Assembly (NCBI GenBank): GCA_964017145.1
Contig: OZ024850.1
Coordinates: forward strand, 783,618-847,617
DNA from: Agrocybe praecox
Taxonomy: Eukaryota; Basidiomycota; Agaricomycetes; Agaricales; Agrocybaceae
Length of the DNA stretch: 64,000 bases
Direction of reading: 5' to 3'
The position numbers and the translations under genes are program-made. The notes under the pieces are model-generated. The model had not been told where the DNA came from. It did not search any database and saw nothing but the letters and a program-made list of their open reading frames with translations. Every line of letters starts with the position of its first letter. Position 1 is the stretch's first letter. Positions 24,401-38,023 of this stretch are shown piece by piece.

Positions 24401-25698
24401 TCGATCAGACAGTATGTCCTTGGGCTCTATAAGCAGCTTGGTTTGAGGGAGAAGGATATTACGAAGGTGCAAACTGGAGGTCCGGATGGTGATCTTGGTT
24501 CCAGTACGTGAATTTGATTTAATGTCTCTGTCTCTGTCGACGATTAACCATTACTTTTTCTGCAGACGAAATATTACTTTCATCGGATAAGACAGTAGCT
24601 GTTATTGATGGAAGCGGTGTCCTCGCAGACCCTGTTGGACTTGACCGTGCTGAGCTCATCCGACTTGCGAAGCTTCGTGTGCCCGTGGCTCATTTCGATA
24701 CTTCCAAGTTGAGCAAGGACGGTTATCTCGTCAAGGTTGAAGATCAAGATGTGAAGCTACCTTGTTCGTTATTCACTTTTTTATCCTGCGTTGTAAAGTC
24801 CGTCCTGAACTTCTTTCGATAGCTGGAGAAGTCGTTCTAGATGGTACCGACTTCAGAAACGGCGCTCATCTGAGGTTTAAGGCTGATCTCTTTGTGCCTT
24901 GTGGTGGACGGTAAGTTGGAGTTGCTCGCTCTAGGGATGTATCACTCAACATTTTTTCTGGCAGACCTGAAGCCGTCAATATCTCGAACATGGCCGCTCT
25001 CATTGATGCAGATGGCAAACCTCACTTCAAATATATTATCGAAGGCGCCAACTTATTCTTGACCCAACAAGCACGTCTTCATCTCGAGAAGAGGAAGGTT
25101 ATTCTATTCAAAGATTCTAGCACCAACAAGGGTGGTGTGACAAGTTCGTCCCTCGAAGTTCTTGCTGGTCTAGCTCTGTCAACCCAAGAATACATCGACC
25201 ACATGATCTTCAAGGATGGCAAGCCTAGTCCATTCTACCAGAGCTATGTCAAAGATATCCAAGCGAAGATCACCGAGAACGCTGCAGCGGAATTCCACTG
25301 CATCTGGAAAGAGCACTCACGTCTGCAGGGCACCAAGACGAGGACCGCTATCTCCGACGAGCTTTCTCTGACCCTAAACAACCTGCAAGCAGAGCTGGAG
25401 AGCTCGGACTTGTATGATGATGTACCCAGTCGAAATGGTGTCATGAGGAGAGCGATTCCCAAAACCTTGGTGGATCAAGTTGGGCTGGAGACGTTGTTAA
25501 AGAGGCTGCCCGAGGCGTATCAGAGAGCTTTATTCTCGAGCTGGGTGGCGTCTCATTTCGTAAGTTCAATGCTTCAGTCCGAGTGGATCCTAGGATGTTA
25601 ATATTCTCTTGCTTTTTTGATAGATCTACAAGTATGGGGTCAATGGTTCCAGTGTGGATTTCTTCCACTTTGCTCGAGACCTCGCCAGTGCCGTTTAA
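21485..25698 (+). CDS. NAD-specific glutamate dehydrogenase (large fungal type)
   Basis: Oxidatively deaminates glutamate to 2-oxoglutarate and ammonium with NAD, feeding carbon into the TCA cycle (EC 1.4.1.2); the yeast counterpart is Gdh2. More than ten short introns interrupt an approximately 1,000-residue protein. Readable blocks in order: NLPGYNTPVFKGKEEQR, ELVNMEVNWFYSNLGIDDTY, GYRMGGTSGFF, GNDFRGFHIRFRDVARGG, PEGGAKGT (active-site Lys region), FFGPDEGTADMMDW, WWKSFTTGKSA, GGVPHDTYGMTS, TGGPDGDLGSNEI, DGSGVLADPVG, PCGGRPEAVNISN and EGANLFLTQQAR (Rossmann side). The last exon is IYKYGVNGSSVDFFHFARDLASAV then TAA. Splicing at GTTAGT..GATAG and GTATGA..AAAAAG restores ILPSLGASPRRCFEKYVDAIID. 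No lesion seen; it appears fully functional. Confidence 0.95.
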
Positions 25699-26190
25699 AC
25701 CTTTTGCTATTGGTCTCTCGCCCTCGCTTCCACTTCCGCCATCCATCGTTTTCATTTAGATGCTTTGTTCAATATTTTAAAGGAGACGGCCTGAATACCT
25801 TTTCATCTTATTACCGCCAGAGTCGTACTCTTATTGCCACCGTATAATTCAAGGACCGCATTTGGACTTAGACCTCAATAAAATCCAAAACTGTATATTA
25901 GCATTCTTGTTCTGTCATTAGCTAGTTTTCGTATCTAAATACATGTTTTGAGCGCTCATGGATCGTCTTCCTCAAGCTTCCTAACTTCCCATGCCTGAGC
26001 ACTGAGCTTCAACTTGAATAAAGTTGGTCGAATTGGTCGAATATTGCCTCGCCACATTGGTCATTGGATTGCATCACTCTTGCTTTCCAACCATCATCAG
26101 CGACATAGCATGCTTGAACCTCATTCGCAGAGTCCTGAGCTTTTCCTTGCCCTCAAACGCACGGAGAGCACCTTCGAAGAAATTCCAGTT
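25699..26190. other. Intergenic
   Basis: 3' flank of the glutamate dehydrogenase gene (AATAAAATCC at about 25877 could serve as polyadenylation signal) and upstream region of the oxygenase-like gene. Open frames here have no recognised content. Confidence 0.5.
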
Positions 26191-27932
26191 ATGTCGGCAA
26201 GCTTTTCCCTGCAGACTCAAGCGCGATATATTGAAACCTCCGCTCAACAGCGACATCCGTGACGCACGAAGCAGCGATCCAGTAGCACGAAGGAAGCTGG
26301 CGGACCTCATCCGCGATGCCTGTATAAATGTGAATATCATGTTTTACTCGTCCATCCCCAATTGAACCCCTTGGAGATCCGATAAGATTCTCTGACTCTT
26401 ATCTATCGTTGACCAGGTTGGCTTTTTCTATAGTAAGTCGGCGTCTACTGCCATTTGAATCCTCCCGCGTACGCCACGGTCTCGTTCGTTACTCAACTCA
26501 GCATAACTTCTAGTCCAATCCCATGGCATACCCGATGAAGTTATCGATAATAGCGTGGATGCAGCAGAGAGGTTTTTTGGTCTGCCTCAGGAGACCAAAA
26601 TGGAGGTCAGTACTCGGATACGTTCATCTTTGCAGATTCTGGTCAAATGGTGCTGCTCTTTTAACACTAATTAGCTGGACGAATTGTGGATTTTATTTAT
26701 TGGTCTTCCGTATCAATGATTGATCCTGTTATTTTGGCAGCTCGATATACATAAAACCACAAATTTCAAGGGATATACCGCTTTGCTCGGCGAAAATACC
26801 GATGTGACTGGGCTTGGAGATCTCCACGAAGGTTTCGACATGGGTTGGGAACCGAAAATTGGCGATAAGAACGGTGTGGCGAGGAGAGAAGATGGAGTTA
26901 TGACGGGAAACAACGTCTGGCCTGAAAAATTGCCAGGCTTTAGGGAAACCGCTCTGGACTACTAGTGACTACTCTGGATCTTATCATGAAACCCGGCGCT
27001 GATTTTACGTCTCATCATTTCTCTATCAGTCACAGAGTCCTAGAGGTTGGAAAGCTGCTTTTTCCTCTGTTTGCACTCGCTCTTGAATTGCCAGAGGATT
27101 TCTTCAATGATAAGGTGCGTGTGTGTTGACTAGAAGTGACCATACGTTGGTCGTCATGAAATATGGGACCTGAAACTCCTTCATATAGACCACGAAGCCC
27201 GCTGCTATAATGCGGCTGCTTCATTATCCACCCCAGACCCCAACCAGCTTCGAAGCGGATCCAGATGGCAGGCAGATAGGAATTGGTGCTCATACAGAGT
27301 AGGATCACTTACGCATTCAATGTATGTGTGGCGAGGACTGATATTACACTCAGTTATGAAGTCAGAGACCTTCTTGTTAGATCCCGCGTTCCTTCCTTCT
27401 GATAAGCGTTCATTTCAGTGCTTTACGATACTCTGGCAAGATCGTGCAGGAGGCCTTCAGGTACAAAATACTACTGGGAAGTGGGTTGATGCTGTTCCTA
27501 TTCCTGGAACATTGGTCGTAAAGTATGTCTAAATTCTTTCCTGTATAAACTTGAATGACACTAATTGATCCTCTTAGCTTGGGTGACCAATTTGCTCGAT
27601 GGACAAGTAAGTATTTAGTAAAACCCAAAACCATAATCGGTCGCTAATCTGCTTCTGCAGATGACATATTCAAATCGACTGTACATCGGGTCATCAACCA
27701 CTCTGGTGCGGAGCGGTACTCCATCCCTCTATTCTTCGGGACAAACTATGACGTCTTGTTGGAAGTAAATACATATTATACTACAGTGTATATCCATCCT
27801 AATGTCTTTGCATTCTAGCCGATCTCTACATGCGTCACTCCTGGATCACCGTATAACTACGAAATTATGACGGCCGGTGAATATGTCAAATCCCGCCTGG
27901 AGGCCACCTACTCCCAATTTCTGGCCGCTTGA
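26191..27932 (+). CDS. Isopenicillin-N-synthase-like 2-oxoglutarate/Fe(II) oxygenase, N-terminus suspect
   Basis: Non-heme iron dioxygenase of the plant/fungal IPNS-like family; substrate unknown. Spliced blocks: SDPVARRKLADLIRDACIN, VGFFYIQSHGIPDEVIDN, AAERFFGLPQETKME, LDIHKTTNFKGYTALLGEN, DLHEGFDMGWEP, HRVLEVGKLLFPLF, KPAAIMRLLHYPPQ, GIGAHTDYECFTILWQDRAGG (iron ligands His and Asp), VVNLGDQFARWTNDIF, STVHRVINHSG (third His ligand) and ERYSIPLFF (Arg-x-Ser 2-oxoglutarate clamp). The DYE of HTDYE needs a 7-nt microexon at 27354-27360. At the N-terminus, the ATG frame (MSASFSLQTQARYIET) changes frame just before PLLNSD-like sequence, and the usual IPxIDL strand is absent. A small deletion or a missed exon is likely, so this may be a young pseudogene. 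Confidence 0.75.
27354..27360 (+). other. 7-nt microexon in the oxygenase gene
   Basis: TTATGAA lies between an intron 27299-27353 (GTAGGA..CTCAG) and an intron 27361-27418 (GTCAGA..TTCAG). With flanking GA and TGC it restores H-T-D-Y-E-C-F, including the iron-ligand Asp. Without it the family's HxD motif cannot be formed. Confidence 0.75.
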
Positions 27933-30306
27933 TTTTTTCTCGTGGAAGAAAAACCGAGTGCGCACAAACTCCGATTAACTCAATAAACCATGACACTCGT
28001 GCATGCATCCTGTATTCTGTGGCGTGCAAATTGTCATGGAGTGGCTTCGCTTCTGTTAAACCATTAGTCCTTCAATAGCAAGAGAAGATCACTTGCATTT
28101 GACAGAATCCGGAAGTTTTTTCTATCAAGTTTGAATTTGTTTCTATAATTCGCCTTGTCGCTATTATAGCCAACACAGGGGTTGGACGATGGATCTTTTT
28201 TCAAGTCAAAATGTGAAGGCCATGATATGATTGGTCTCGGCTATAAGCATTTCCGCGAATACTCCAAGATGCCCCACAGTTGAACAGGGTTAATCAAAGG
28301 TGCAGTAATCATATGAATCACAAATCTTGTCAGTCAATTGCTCATGATCGTTATTTTTATCACAGACTATTTTCATTTTGGACAGGTCATAAATACCTGT
28401 GGCACTTTCGTTTCCAGAAATAACTGGAGCTCATGCGTCGTCTACTTATAAAACGGAATAGCCCACGGATAGAAGAGTGGATGGTCTTTCAAGCACCTTC
28501 TAACGAAGCAAACGTTGGAGCACAAAATGAAAAACGAACTTCTGGACAATATCTATCAATCAGCTCATGTTCTAGCGAGTTCAACGATCGTCCTCGGGAA
28601 CGAACGCTTAAGGCCATGCGTGCAGACATCTTTGAAATGCCTACATTCACCAAAATCGAAGCTAAAAGTACTCGTATCCTTGCCCCTTTTCTCTGTTTCT
28701 AGAGCTGTCAATGGATTTCCTATTTCCCTGATAGCTCAATGGTGAAATCATGTGGGCTTTGAATTGAAGGCGACAGGTCAACAGTAACTAGCATCTATAT
28801 CAGCGTCAACGCGGGATGTATCAGCTGCCCTCACACCCACAAACCCATAAAAAACAAACCCGCTTAACAAACTTGCCGTTATCGTCGGAGGAGAAAGCGT
28901 AGGCAACATTATAACCATGTCGGCATATTGGTATACCTATGTGCCACATTTCCAGGAAATGAAATTCGGCAACGCCAGCATCACTTGTCAAGACAGGCCT
29001 AACATAGCGCAAGGACGCTACGTTCAAAACACAGAATATTACTCCTAGTTTAATTGGTTCTCAAATCCCACTCGAAGGAATTTCAGTCCTGCTATGACTG
29101 GTGAATCTCCTCAGGAAGAAAGCTTTTTGTTGGAACTACCGGCGAATAACTTGCAGTTATTAATAAAGGAAAGCTTTCGCTGGATGCCGCGCTGCAAAAG
29201 CGCCTGAAGAACCGAGTGACGACGCACTATCATTAACATACCATGTTTTTGTCAGGTTTGGTCAAGACCCTGCAAGGTGGCTCGGGTCCTTGTTTTTTAT
29301 TCTTAGAAGCCAGGTTCTTTGTCGGTCTTCTAGCCAATAACCTCTTCCATTCCACCAAAACCTGTCGGATTCAAGATAATTCATATATCTTATAATGACC
29401 GCTCTTTTCTCCAGTCCAATTGGTGAGGACTCCGAATATGCTCATAGAAAAGATAAATCATGATTACGGTTATTTCATGGGAACATTTAGCGCTCATTAC
29501 AATCCCGAGGCCTTTTGTTTGCCAATTTGGACACACTGCATTCGTCATGGACGACAAAAGCTCAAAAGCATGAGCATCTCGCTCCGTGATTTCATTTGCT
29601 TAATATGCGAACTTTGCACCACTACAACTAGTGCGTAAAGTCGGATATCGCGGGCCACAAGATCTGAATTACCGTGAGTATACGACACGCACGATAGATC
29701 GCACCATACGATTAGTACAGATTGCTGACATATTTCTGTTTCCTGTTCCGACAGTGGTCTCATGGGTCGTCCACCTCATTATCAAGATTTTTTCGCTGCC
29801 GGAAAGCAGCATTTCCCTATCTCCCTTTGATCTCCCTTGAAGACCTAATTTATAACAGAGCCGGACCTCTGACACTGAAGGAGATGAAAATATTCAAATT
29901 CGAAAAAATATTTTTATTTGCATTTTTATTAAGTGATTTCTATGTTTTATTCCGCTCTTTTTGTGTGATAATCGAGCGTTTCTTGTTTACAGATCCGTTA
30001 GAATTTTGAGGAAGCATTCACGGGAGAAGTACAAGCAAGCGTGTCCCACCCGAATTGAACAAGGTTTTTTTTCTAAGCCAGCCGTTGAAAGGCCGAAATG
30101 TGGTTTTTTTTGCTCAATGGCCGGCGGAACAATCCATCAACCCTGAAGGGTTTACTCGCATGGCTAGTCGTGTATCTCTATAAAGTCCTCTTGGGCTTTC
30201 GCCTACTTGGTCCGACATTGGTGCTACCCCCTGCAACAGAGAAGCTCACAATTTCTTAGCCCCAGATTTGCTTTGTTGACATCACTGGTCCACTTTGCAT
30301 CGCACA
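27933..30306. other. Gene-poor stretch of 2.4 kb
   Basis: No convincing gene. Several frames of about 70-100 codons are AT-driven. A TAGCTCAATGGTG at about 28733 repeats the tRNA-like A-box seen near 20386, but has no B-box partner. Two T-rich runs lie near 29900 and 30065. Confidence 0.5.
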
Positions 30307-31697
30307 ATGTCTGCTTCTTCTTTACCCTCGCCTTCGATGTCTGGAGTGTCTTTGCTCGACCCAGATCCCGTTGATGTACAACCACTTATGTCTTCTTTGC
30401 ACCCAGCCAATCTCTTCGACGTGGAAGGCCTCGTTGCAGTCATAACGGGGGGTGGTACAGGTACGACTACATTCCTGCCAAGTCGCTGTGCCGGGCGAGG
30501 ATGGACTCCGGCTAATCAACTATATATACTAGGTATCGGATTGATGATGGCTAAAGCTTTGGAGAATAACGGGGCGACCGTCTATATAATAGGACGGAGG
30601 ATCGACGTTCTAGAGAAGGCCGCACGAGAAAATAACGTACGTTAACTTTGTCTTTTTACCAAACTTGCTTTGTTGGCGTTGATATGCCTGTCAAACGATT
30701 TGCTTTCCATGTTTGCCTCATAAACTATTTCATCTTTACCCCTATCATTGCTTAAATTGTCGTTGACTATCTCCTTTCTCGTCGCACAGCATTTTGATAG
30801 AATCATCCCTATTGAGGGTGATATCACGAATCGCGACAGTTTATTGACTATCGTCGAGACTATTCGCACCCGACATGGCTATATTGACCTGCTTATTAAC
30901 AACGCAGGAATTGCTAGAAACCTCTACCCCCATCCCTTACCATCGCCGACTGACGAGATAAACGTCACGCGTCCTCCCTCCCCACCTGCCTCCCCATCTC
31001 GGGGTCCCGCTGCTCCATCGATAAAGGCTTTCCAGAGTGCATTGTGGGATTGCGGATCACCTGAAGATTTCGCAGAAACGTTTTTGACTAATGTCACAGC
31101 GGTCTATTATACGACAGTCGCCTTTTTGGATCTCCTCCATCAAGGTAATATTCGTCGTCGTAGGCTGGCCTTTCCAAGCCCTGGGGGTGTCTCACGGCCC
31201 CCGCATCATACCTCTCAAGTCCTGTCTGTTTCTTCGTCCGGATCGTTCCGATTAGATTCCAAGGTACTGTCGCCGTCGTATACGCTTTCTAAGAGTGCTT
31301 GCACACATTTGGGAAAATTGCTTGCCAATCTTCTGGCGCCATGGGGTATCCGGAGCAATGTGCTAGCTCCTGGTGTGTGGCCCAGTGGTATGGACTACTG
31401 TGCTACTCTATCATAACGTTTGTTTGCTCACGTACGTCTGTAGAAATGACAACATCATCAACGGTAAACGTCAAGCTCGATCCAACGGCCCTGGCTGATT
31501 CGGTGCCTTTGCGAAGGGTAGGCACTCAAGAAGTAAGCGTGGTCACTCATTTTGAATGGTCTACGTCCTCATTTATTTATTCTAAGGATATGGCCGGCAC
31601 TATCCTCTTCCTGGCAAGCCAGGCAGGCGCTTATGTAAATGGAGCTGTCTGGCTAGTTGACGGTGGACGTGTAGGGACAGTGGCTAGTAATTATTGA
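30307..31697 (+). CDS. Short-chain dehydrogenase/reductase with proline-rich insert
   Basis: NAD(P)-dependent SDR of a type common in agaricomycetes; substrate unknown. It starts MSASSLPSPSMSG. Exon joining gives AVITGGGTGIGLMMAKALE (TGxxxGIG) and ATVYIIGRRIDVLEKAA, then DRIIPIEGDITN, YIDLLINNAGIAR (NNAG), VSSSGSFR (catalytic Ser), SYTLSKSACTH (Tyr-x3-Lys), NVLAPGVWPSEMT (intron inside) and DMAGTILFLASQAGAYVNG with WLVDGG near the end. Between NNAG and the next helix sits an unusual Pro/Ser-rich insert (VTRPPSPPASPSRGP), and before the catalytic Ser an Arg-rich loop. Four or five short introns, one with a roughly 120-nt span after ARENN. Ends VASNY then TGA. Confidence 0.88.
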
Positions 31698-33075
31698 TCG
31701 TGCCTTTGGATTGGTTGGATGTCTTCGACCTACGATATTATACCCTTGGATGACTATGGATTATTGTATTAACAGCTGGTTTCATGCACAGGATTCTGGG
31801 AGAAGATGTATTTTATATAACATTGGTGGTCAAGTAGATTATTTGAAAACTAATCTAGTTATGACAAAACTTTTGCACCTTGATGATCATCAACTTGATC
31901 GTTTTCTATTTTACAAAATCAGAATCGCGCTCGCCCCAGGTGGCGAAACTTAATTTTGAGAGTATGTACGAATCCTTTTTCCTTTACGTAAATCAATTAC
32001 GATGCTGGGAGGCTTAGTAAAAGAATGCATGAATCACTTGCAGAAATACTTGTCTTTTCCGCAGAATATCTAAGTCCACTATCTTCTTGCATTTGTGGTA
32101 CCATGGAATCCATCAAGTCTGCCGTAATCAAGCCGGACAATACGTGCTGTTAACACCGTTCGGATCCATCTTTAACTGCAGACGGCAACATGGCACCAAT
32201 AATTCCGAAACCGTTTTCGTTTTCCTATTGGTATGCTTTCTGCTAAATATAACTAGGTAGCCACTCTGGTGCACTAATACTAATAGACGGTAATCATATC
32301 TTAATGATAGATATCCTAGACGTTTTGCTGAATCTGTTACTTAGTTTGGCAACGTTAGCGAGCTCGAGATAATTTTAAAACGTGTGTTTGTATGTACATT
32401 AGCCACTCAGATAAATATACCTACCGGAAATATCTGGCTCTGAACCGGAACCTGAAGCACCTTACCCACCATTCCCTGCGTGCTTGGCGCCCTTGGCTTT
32501 ACAGCTGGACAAATAGATCTAATCTTATCCGATAGAACAGAAATTATGTACTACGGATAAGCATTACTGAAAGTAAGAGTATGCAGCACATCCTTACTAA
32601 TCAATCGTTGACTTCCAAGTTCCAAGAAGCAGGAGACAAATGGGATATAGAACTGGCCACACTTTGGGAAGCGCGTATCCCGGAAGCGAATGTCTGATGG
32701 TTTTCTCCATTTCCTTTCTCTTTCTTTTGGACGTACGGATACTGGGTCACCCAGCCGCTACCGTGCTATCGGGATTCGGAGGTTGAGTTCTACAGTTTAC
32801 TAAAAGAGCGTCGAGCGACGCGTTTCAGCCCTGTCACGGTACTGCATCAGTCATTAACCGCTAATCACGTGAATGAAATTTGGCGCTTTTGTAAGCTATC
32901 ACCGATAGGCTTGCTCTCCGGAAACTGCATAAATCGATCCCAGGACCTTTCTTAAACCCATCTTTCTTTCTCAACAACGCTGTCTCGTACCTTTTTTCAG
33001 AAATCCTTGCGCAGTAGCTGGTTATCTGTTCCTTTGGTCACTTCTGCATCTGTATATCATAAATCCTCATCGACA
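31698..33075 (+). promoter_or_regulatory. Thioredoxin reductase upstream region with three Yap1-type sites
   Basis: TTASTAA sites, the Yap1/Pap1 bZIP consensus, occur at 32014-32020 (TTAGTAA), 32594-32600 (TTACTAA) and 32797-32803 (TTACTAA). Rough base composition predicts well under one by chance in 1.1 kb. TRR1 in yeast and trr1 in fission yeast are known oxidative-stress targets of these factors. The last 100 nt before the ATG at 33076 are pyrimidine-rich. No gene was seen in the region. Confidence 0.5.
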
Positions 33076-34445
<1,370 letters not shown>

Positions 34446-35228
34446 TTTATGATATATCCAAGATCAGAAGAAATAATTATAAATCTTCCTCGGGACTTTG
34501 GCGGCGGATTTCAAGATATACAACATTCGACGATATTGGTTTCTTGCTCGTGTATCTATCTATTTACTTAACTTCTTTTCAAATCTCTTAGAAACACGTC
34601 ATACCAGGACTTCGACCAATATTACTAGAGCTTTGAGTTGTTTAACATTTGTAATCAAATCTGCATATACCTATCTAGTCGGAGGTCGGCGATTGAGTTT
34701 GTGGATGCACTCTTCTAAGTCTCGCTGCCATGCTTTGTTTCCTGCACAATACGACGGAAAGAAGTGCGCTACGAAGTAAAGTATACCGGGCTTCATAACA
34801 GTAAATGAAATTGCAAGTAGGCACAGGAAGACCCTCCTACAGACGAAATTAAATGCCGGCGACTACCTGTAGCACGTTTCTACTCGGACCTTCTCTTTAT
34901 TTTACTATATTCTCGAGGGTTAAGATTTCTTGAGGTGTTTGTGCGCTCTGCAAGGTGGAAGTTCGAAATTCTTGACCGACTGTAGGTACCCCGGGGATCC
35001 ATGCAGGACAGGGATGACGCAGTGCTCATTATTATATCCCTTACCGGGGGATTTTGGATATTGAAATATAAGCTCCGCGAACCTCTCGCCCACAAGAAAT
35101 CCGCTGGTATTCCCCCTCGGTAGTATATACACCCGATAGAAAAAGATAAACAACACGAGAAGAACAAAAGTAAAGTGTCCGCGTTTGCCACAGAAATGTA
35201 AATATAAATAAAAATCGAAAAAGACTAA
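34446..35228. other. Convergent intergenic spacer
   Basis: Between the 3' ends of thioredoxin reductase (plus) and the protein kinase (minus). No gene or repeat was recognised; short frames on the minus strand look accidental. Confidence 0.55.
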
Positions 35229-37145
35229 TCAATCTTCGAGTAGGGGAGGAGGTAGCAAGGGAGGAATAATTTCTCTGCGTCTCATCTTATCCCACTCTCT
35301 GAGTACATATGCGTCAAAAGATGCGATTTTTAACCAAGTAATATTTGCATGACTCACACTCCGTTAAATATGGGACTCATTTTTAATTCTGTCAAAGTTT
35401 GTGGGCGTTCTTCCGGGCGACCTTTGAGAAGCTTGCATCCGAGCAAAGTAAATGAAAGTTAGGGTTGATAGAAGAAACTTGAAGTTGGGGAATAAACACA
35501 CCTTCTTCAGAGCCTCTTCTTCCCAAGGTAGAATGTCTTTCAATTGACCAGGCTTGATCCTAAAATCGAGAGTTGGCCTTTTATTCTCGGGGTATGGTTT
35601 GTAGTGGTTGAAGGGTATCTGACAAGGAGGAAGAAGTAGAATGGTCAATTTTTTTTTGGCATTTATCACCGATGATAAGTTCAGTTCCTTACATGGCCAG
35701 TAATCAATTCATGATAAATGACACCTACACTCCAATAGTCAACTCCGAACGAGTAAGGTTCTTTTCTGAAGACTTCAGGAGCAGTGTACCAGAATGTCCC
35801 TGCGCCGCCGATGGTTGACAGAGGGTTAAGATGATTTACCCATAAGAAAGGGAAATCATCCCCGCCCTTATCTCGGGCTTCTATCCACGCCGAGTAGCTT
35901 TTGATCATTTCTTCGCCTCCTTCAAATGTGGCGATATTCTCTGCTAATCCAAAGTCAGCGAGTACGAGGTGACCTTGTTCGTCCAGGAAGATATTGTCAG
36001 TTTTTATGTCGCGGTGGATAATGCCCACTTTATGAAGACTGTGGATGGCGAGCACCTAAATCAAGGCAACAAGAATTGACTCCTTGAGTGGAGAGCGGCG
36101 ATGAAAAGACTCTCTTACTAATTGAGCAGAATAAAATTGTGCTAGCTCGCGTCCCAAGTACCCCTTCTGTTCGACAAGTCCAGAAAGGTCACCGCGTTGG
36201 TAAAATGGCTTTGCGAGTTAAGCTTTTGGCAGATATGATATAGGAAGACAAGGATCCACGAACCATGGTAATGATGTACTCTGTCCCATCGGTGAAGTCG
36301 TTTAATAGGGGAGGAAACCAATGATTGCCCTTCATAGCCTTCAGTGTGTCAATCTCGTTGGTAGCCAAGTATTTAGCCAGACCCTTCTCGTCGTAGGTGA
36401 TCCGCTTCATGGCCCGGGTTTCACCTGTGGGTTTGTATAGTACGCGAGAAATAACTGCAAAGGCGCCCTGTCCGACATGGGTAATTCTATATTCGTCGGT
36501 GTCCAGGATAACTGCACGAGATGTACCCAGATGTCTCGGATATATGTAACGGAGAAAGTTGAATAGTGATTTGATTGCTTCTGAAGAACTATGGAATTCT
36601 AGGAGACGTTGGGTGGTGTTGTACCGGTGTTGGTTCGCGGTACCGAGGCAGAGAGAAGTTAAAGTAACAGTCAACAGAGAGCCTGCATATGGGTTTCTGG
36701 AGTATTCAAAAGTGACCCTTTTAGACGACATTTCTGGAAAAGGATAGGAGGTACAGATATAAGCCGAGGCGATGAGATGGAGTGTACCCATCTTATCGAA
36801 AGTATACACCGCGAGAAGTGTGGTCCCGACGCCACTTCTTGTCCCAGAGGAGTATGAGACGCAGAATACGTAGACAGGACCTTCGAAACTCGTGCGCCGT
36901 AGGAGAGGAACGTCGGCCTTGGAGGTGTCCGTGTGCATCCAGTTACAGCCTTCAGATGAAGCTTTTCGTAAGAACGGCGCGCTGTAGGAAGCAGTAGTAA
37001 CACGGATTGCCCATTGGACCAAAGAATTGAGAGATGAAAGTGAATTTGAGGAGTTGTTGTCTTTTAGAGTTCTGTGACCATGACACGATGCCGTTTTCGA
37101 AAGAATAGGCGGTATTTCTCCATGAGATGGATTCTCTCTAAGCAT
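35229..37145 (-). CDS. Serine/threonine protein kinase
   Basis: Eukaryotic protein kinase of unknown pathway. A long N-terminal region (about residues 1-220) is of low recognisability and starts MLRENPSHG. The kinase domain then runs: [13 protein letters not shown] (Gly-rich loop), RAMKRI (ATP-anchoring Lys), EIDTLKAM (alphaC Glu), [38 protein letters not shown] (catalytic loop HRD), LADFGLAEN (DFG), [11 protein letters not shown] (APE), [15 protein letters not shown] and [10 protein letters not shown]-terminal piece reads [15 protein letters not shown] and [13 protein letters not shown], where the final exon joins across GTGAGT..CTCAG and ends in Pro/Leu-rich [11 protein letters not shown]. 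All catalytic residues are present. The HPFF-like SPIFNG and VEWDK resemble AGC-type tails. Divergent from fzo1. Confidence 0.85.
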
Positions 37146-38023
37146 CGTGAAGCGCGCCTTGCGAGATACGTGATTTCCTAGTCACCACAGCTGAGTCAAG
37201 GTTGAGAGACGTTGATCCAAGGATGTAACAATGTGAGTCGTAGGACCAGCTCGATTTCGTATTAGGCGTGTATAAGAAAAGTTCCGATAAACTATACCCG
37301 AGACTTTTATTTGGGAAAAATAACCTCGCTAGCCTGCCAGTCAGCCAACGTTGAAATTACGAATGAAGTTCTTTAGGTTGAACGCGACGCGTTTGGATCA
37401 CGTGGAGAAGCCGTTGTGGGGTCGACCTTGAGCTTGAGTTTGAACCAAGTTTGCAGTTAGTGAAACGGGGGATTCAGCAATATAGTAGCAAGTAGCAACA
37501 CCGGAGTTTGATGTTATTAATAACCATGTGTTGATTGTTTGTGGATTTTGAAAATCTGGCCACAAGAAAGGCATTCCAGGCGAAATTGAGGATGAGCACT
37601 TGACACTGGGCAGGTCACCAGGCTGATTTTAAGTAGCAAGTTCCGTGAATTTATGTAAGATGGAAAGAGTCTGGAGGTGTAGCAATATGTTGATACGAAA
37701 TCCAACATATCTTCTAGGACAGCCTAGGTCGCAGATATTGGTTAAGGAACAAAAAGCCTCGGCTGTATATCTATGGATTATTTTGACATTTTCTGACGAA
37801 AACTGTCCGTATGAGGAAGTTATGTATGAATCTTAGGCGGTTGCAACCGGAATCAGCATTTTCTCACGTAATCTGAATCACGGAGCTGCTCCATCCTGTC
37901 ACATAGTATTCAGTTTTTCAGCAACGACCACACACACGGAACCCTGCTCACCGCCTCCAACGACGAGCAGCTGGCTAAAAGTATCCTCAAAATACATACG
38001 ACGTAGAAGAAGGATAGCCAGCC
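37146..38023. other. Divergent promoter region of the kinase and fzo1
   Basis: No gene was seen. It contains GGATCACGTGGAG near 37396, an E-box (CACGTG) candidate shared by the two divergent promoters. Confidence 0.5.

Noticed and set aside
28731..28790. Second tRNA-like A-box TAGCTCAATGGTG
   Set aside because: No B-box at a usable distance and no stems.
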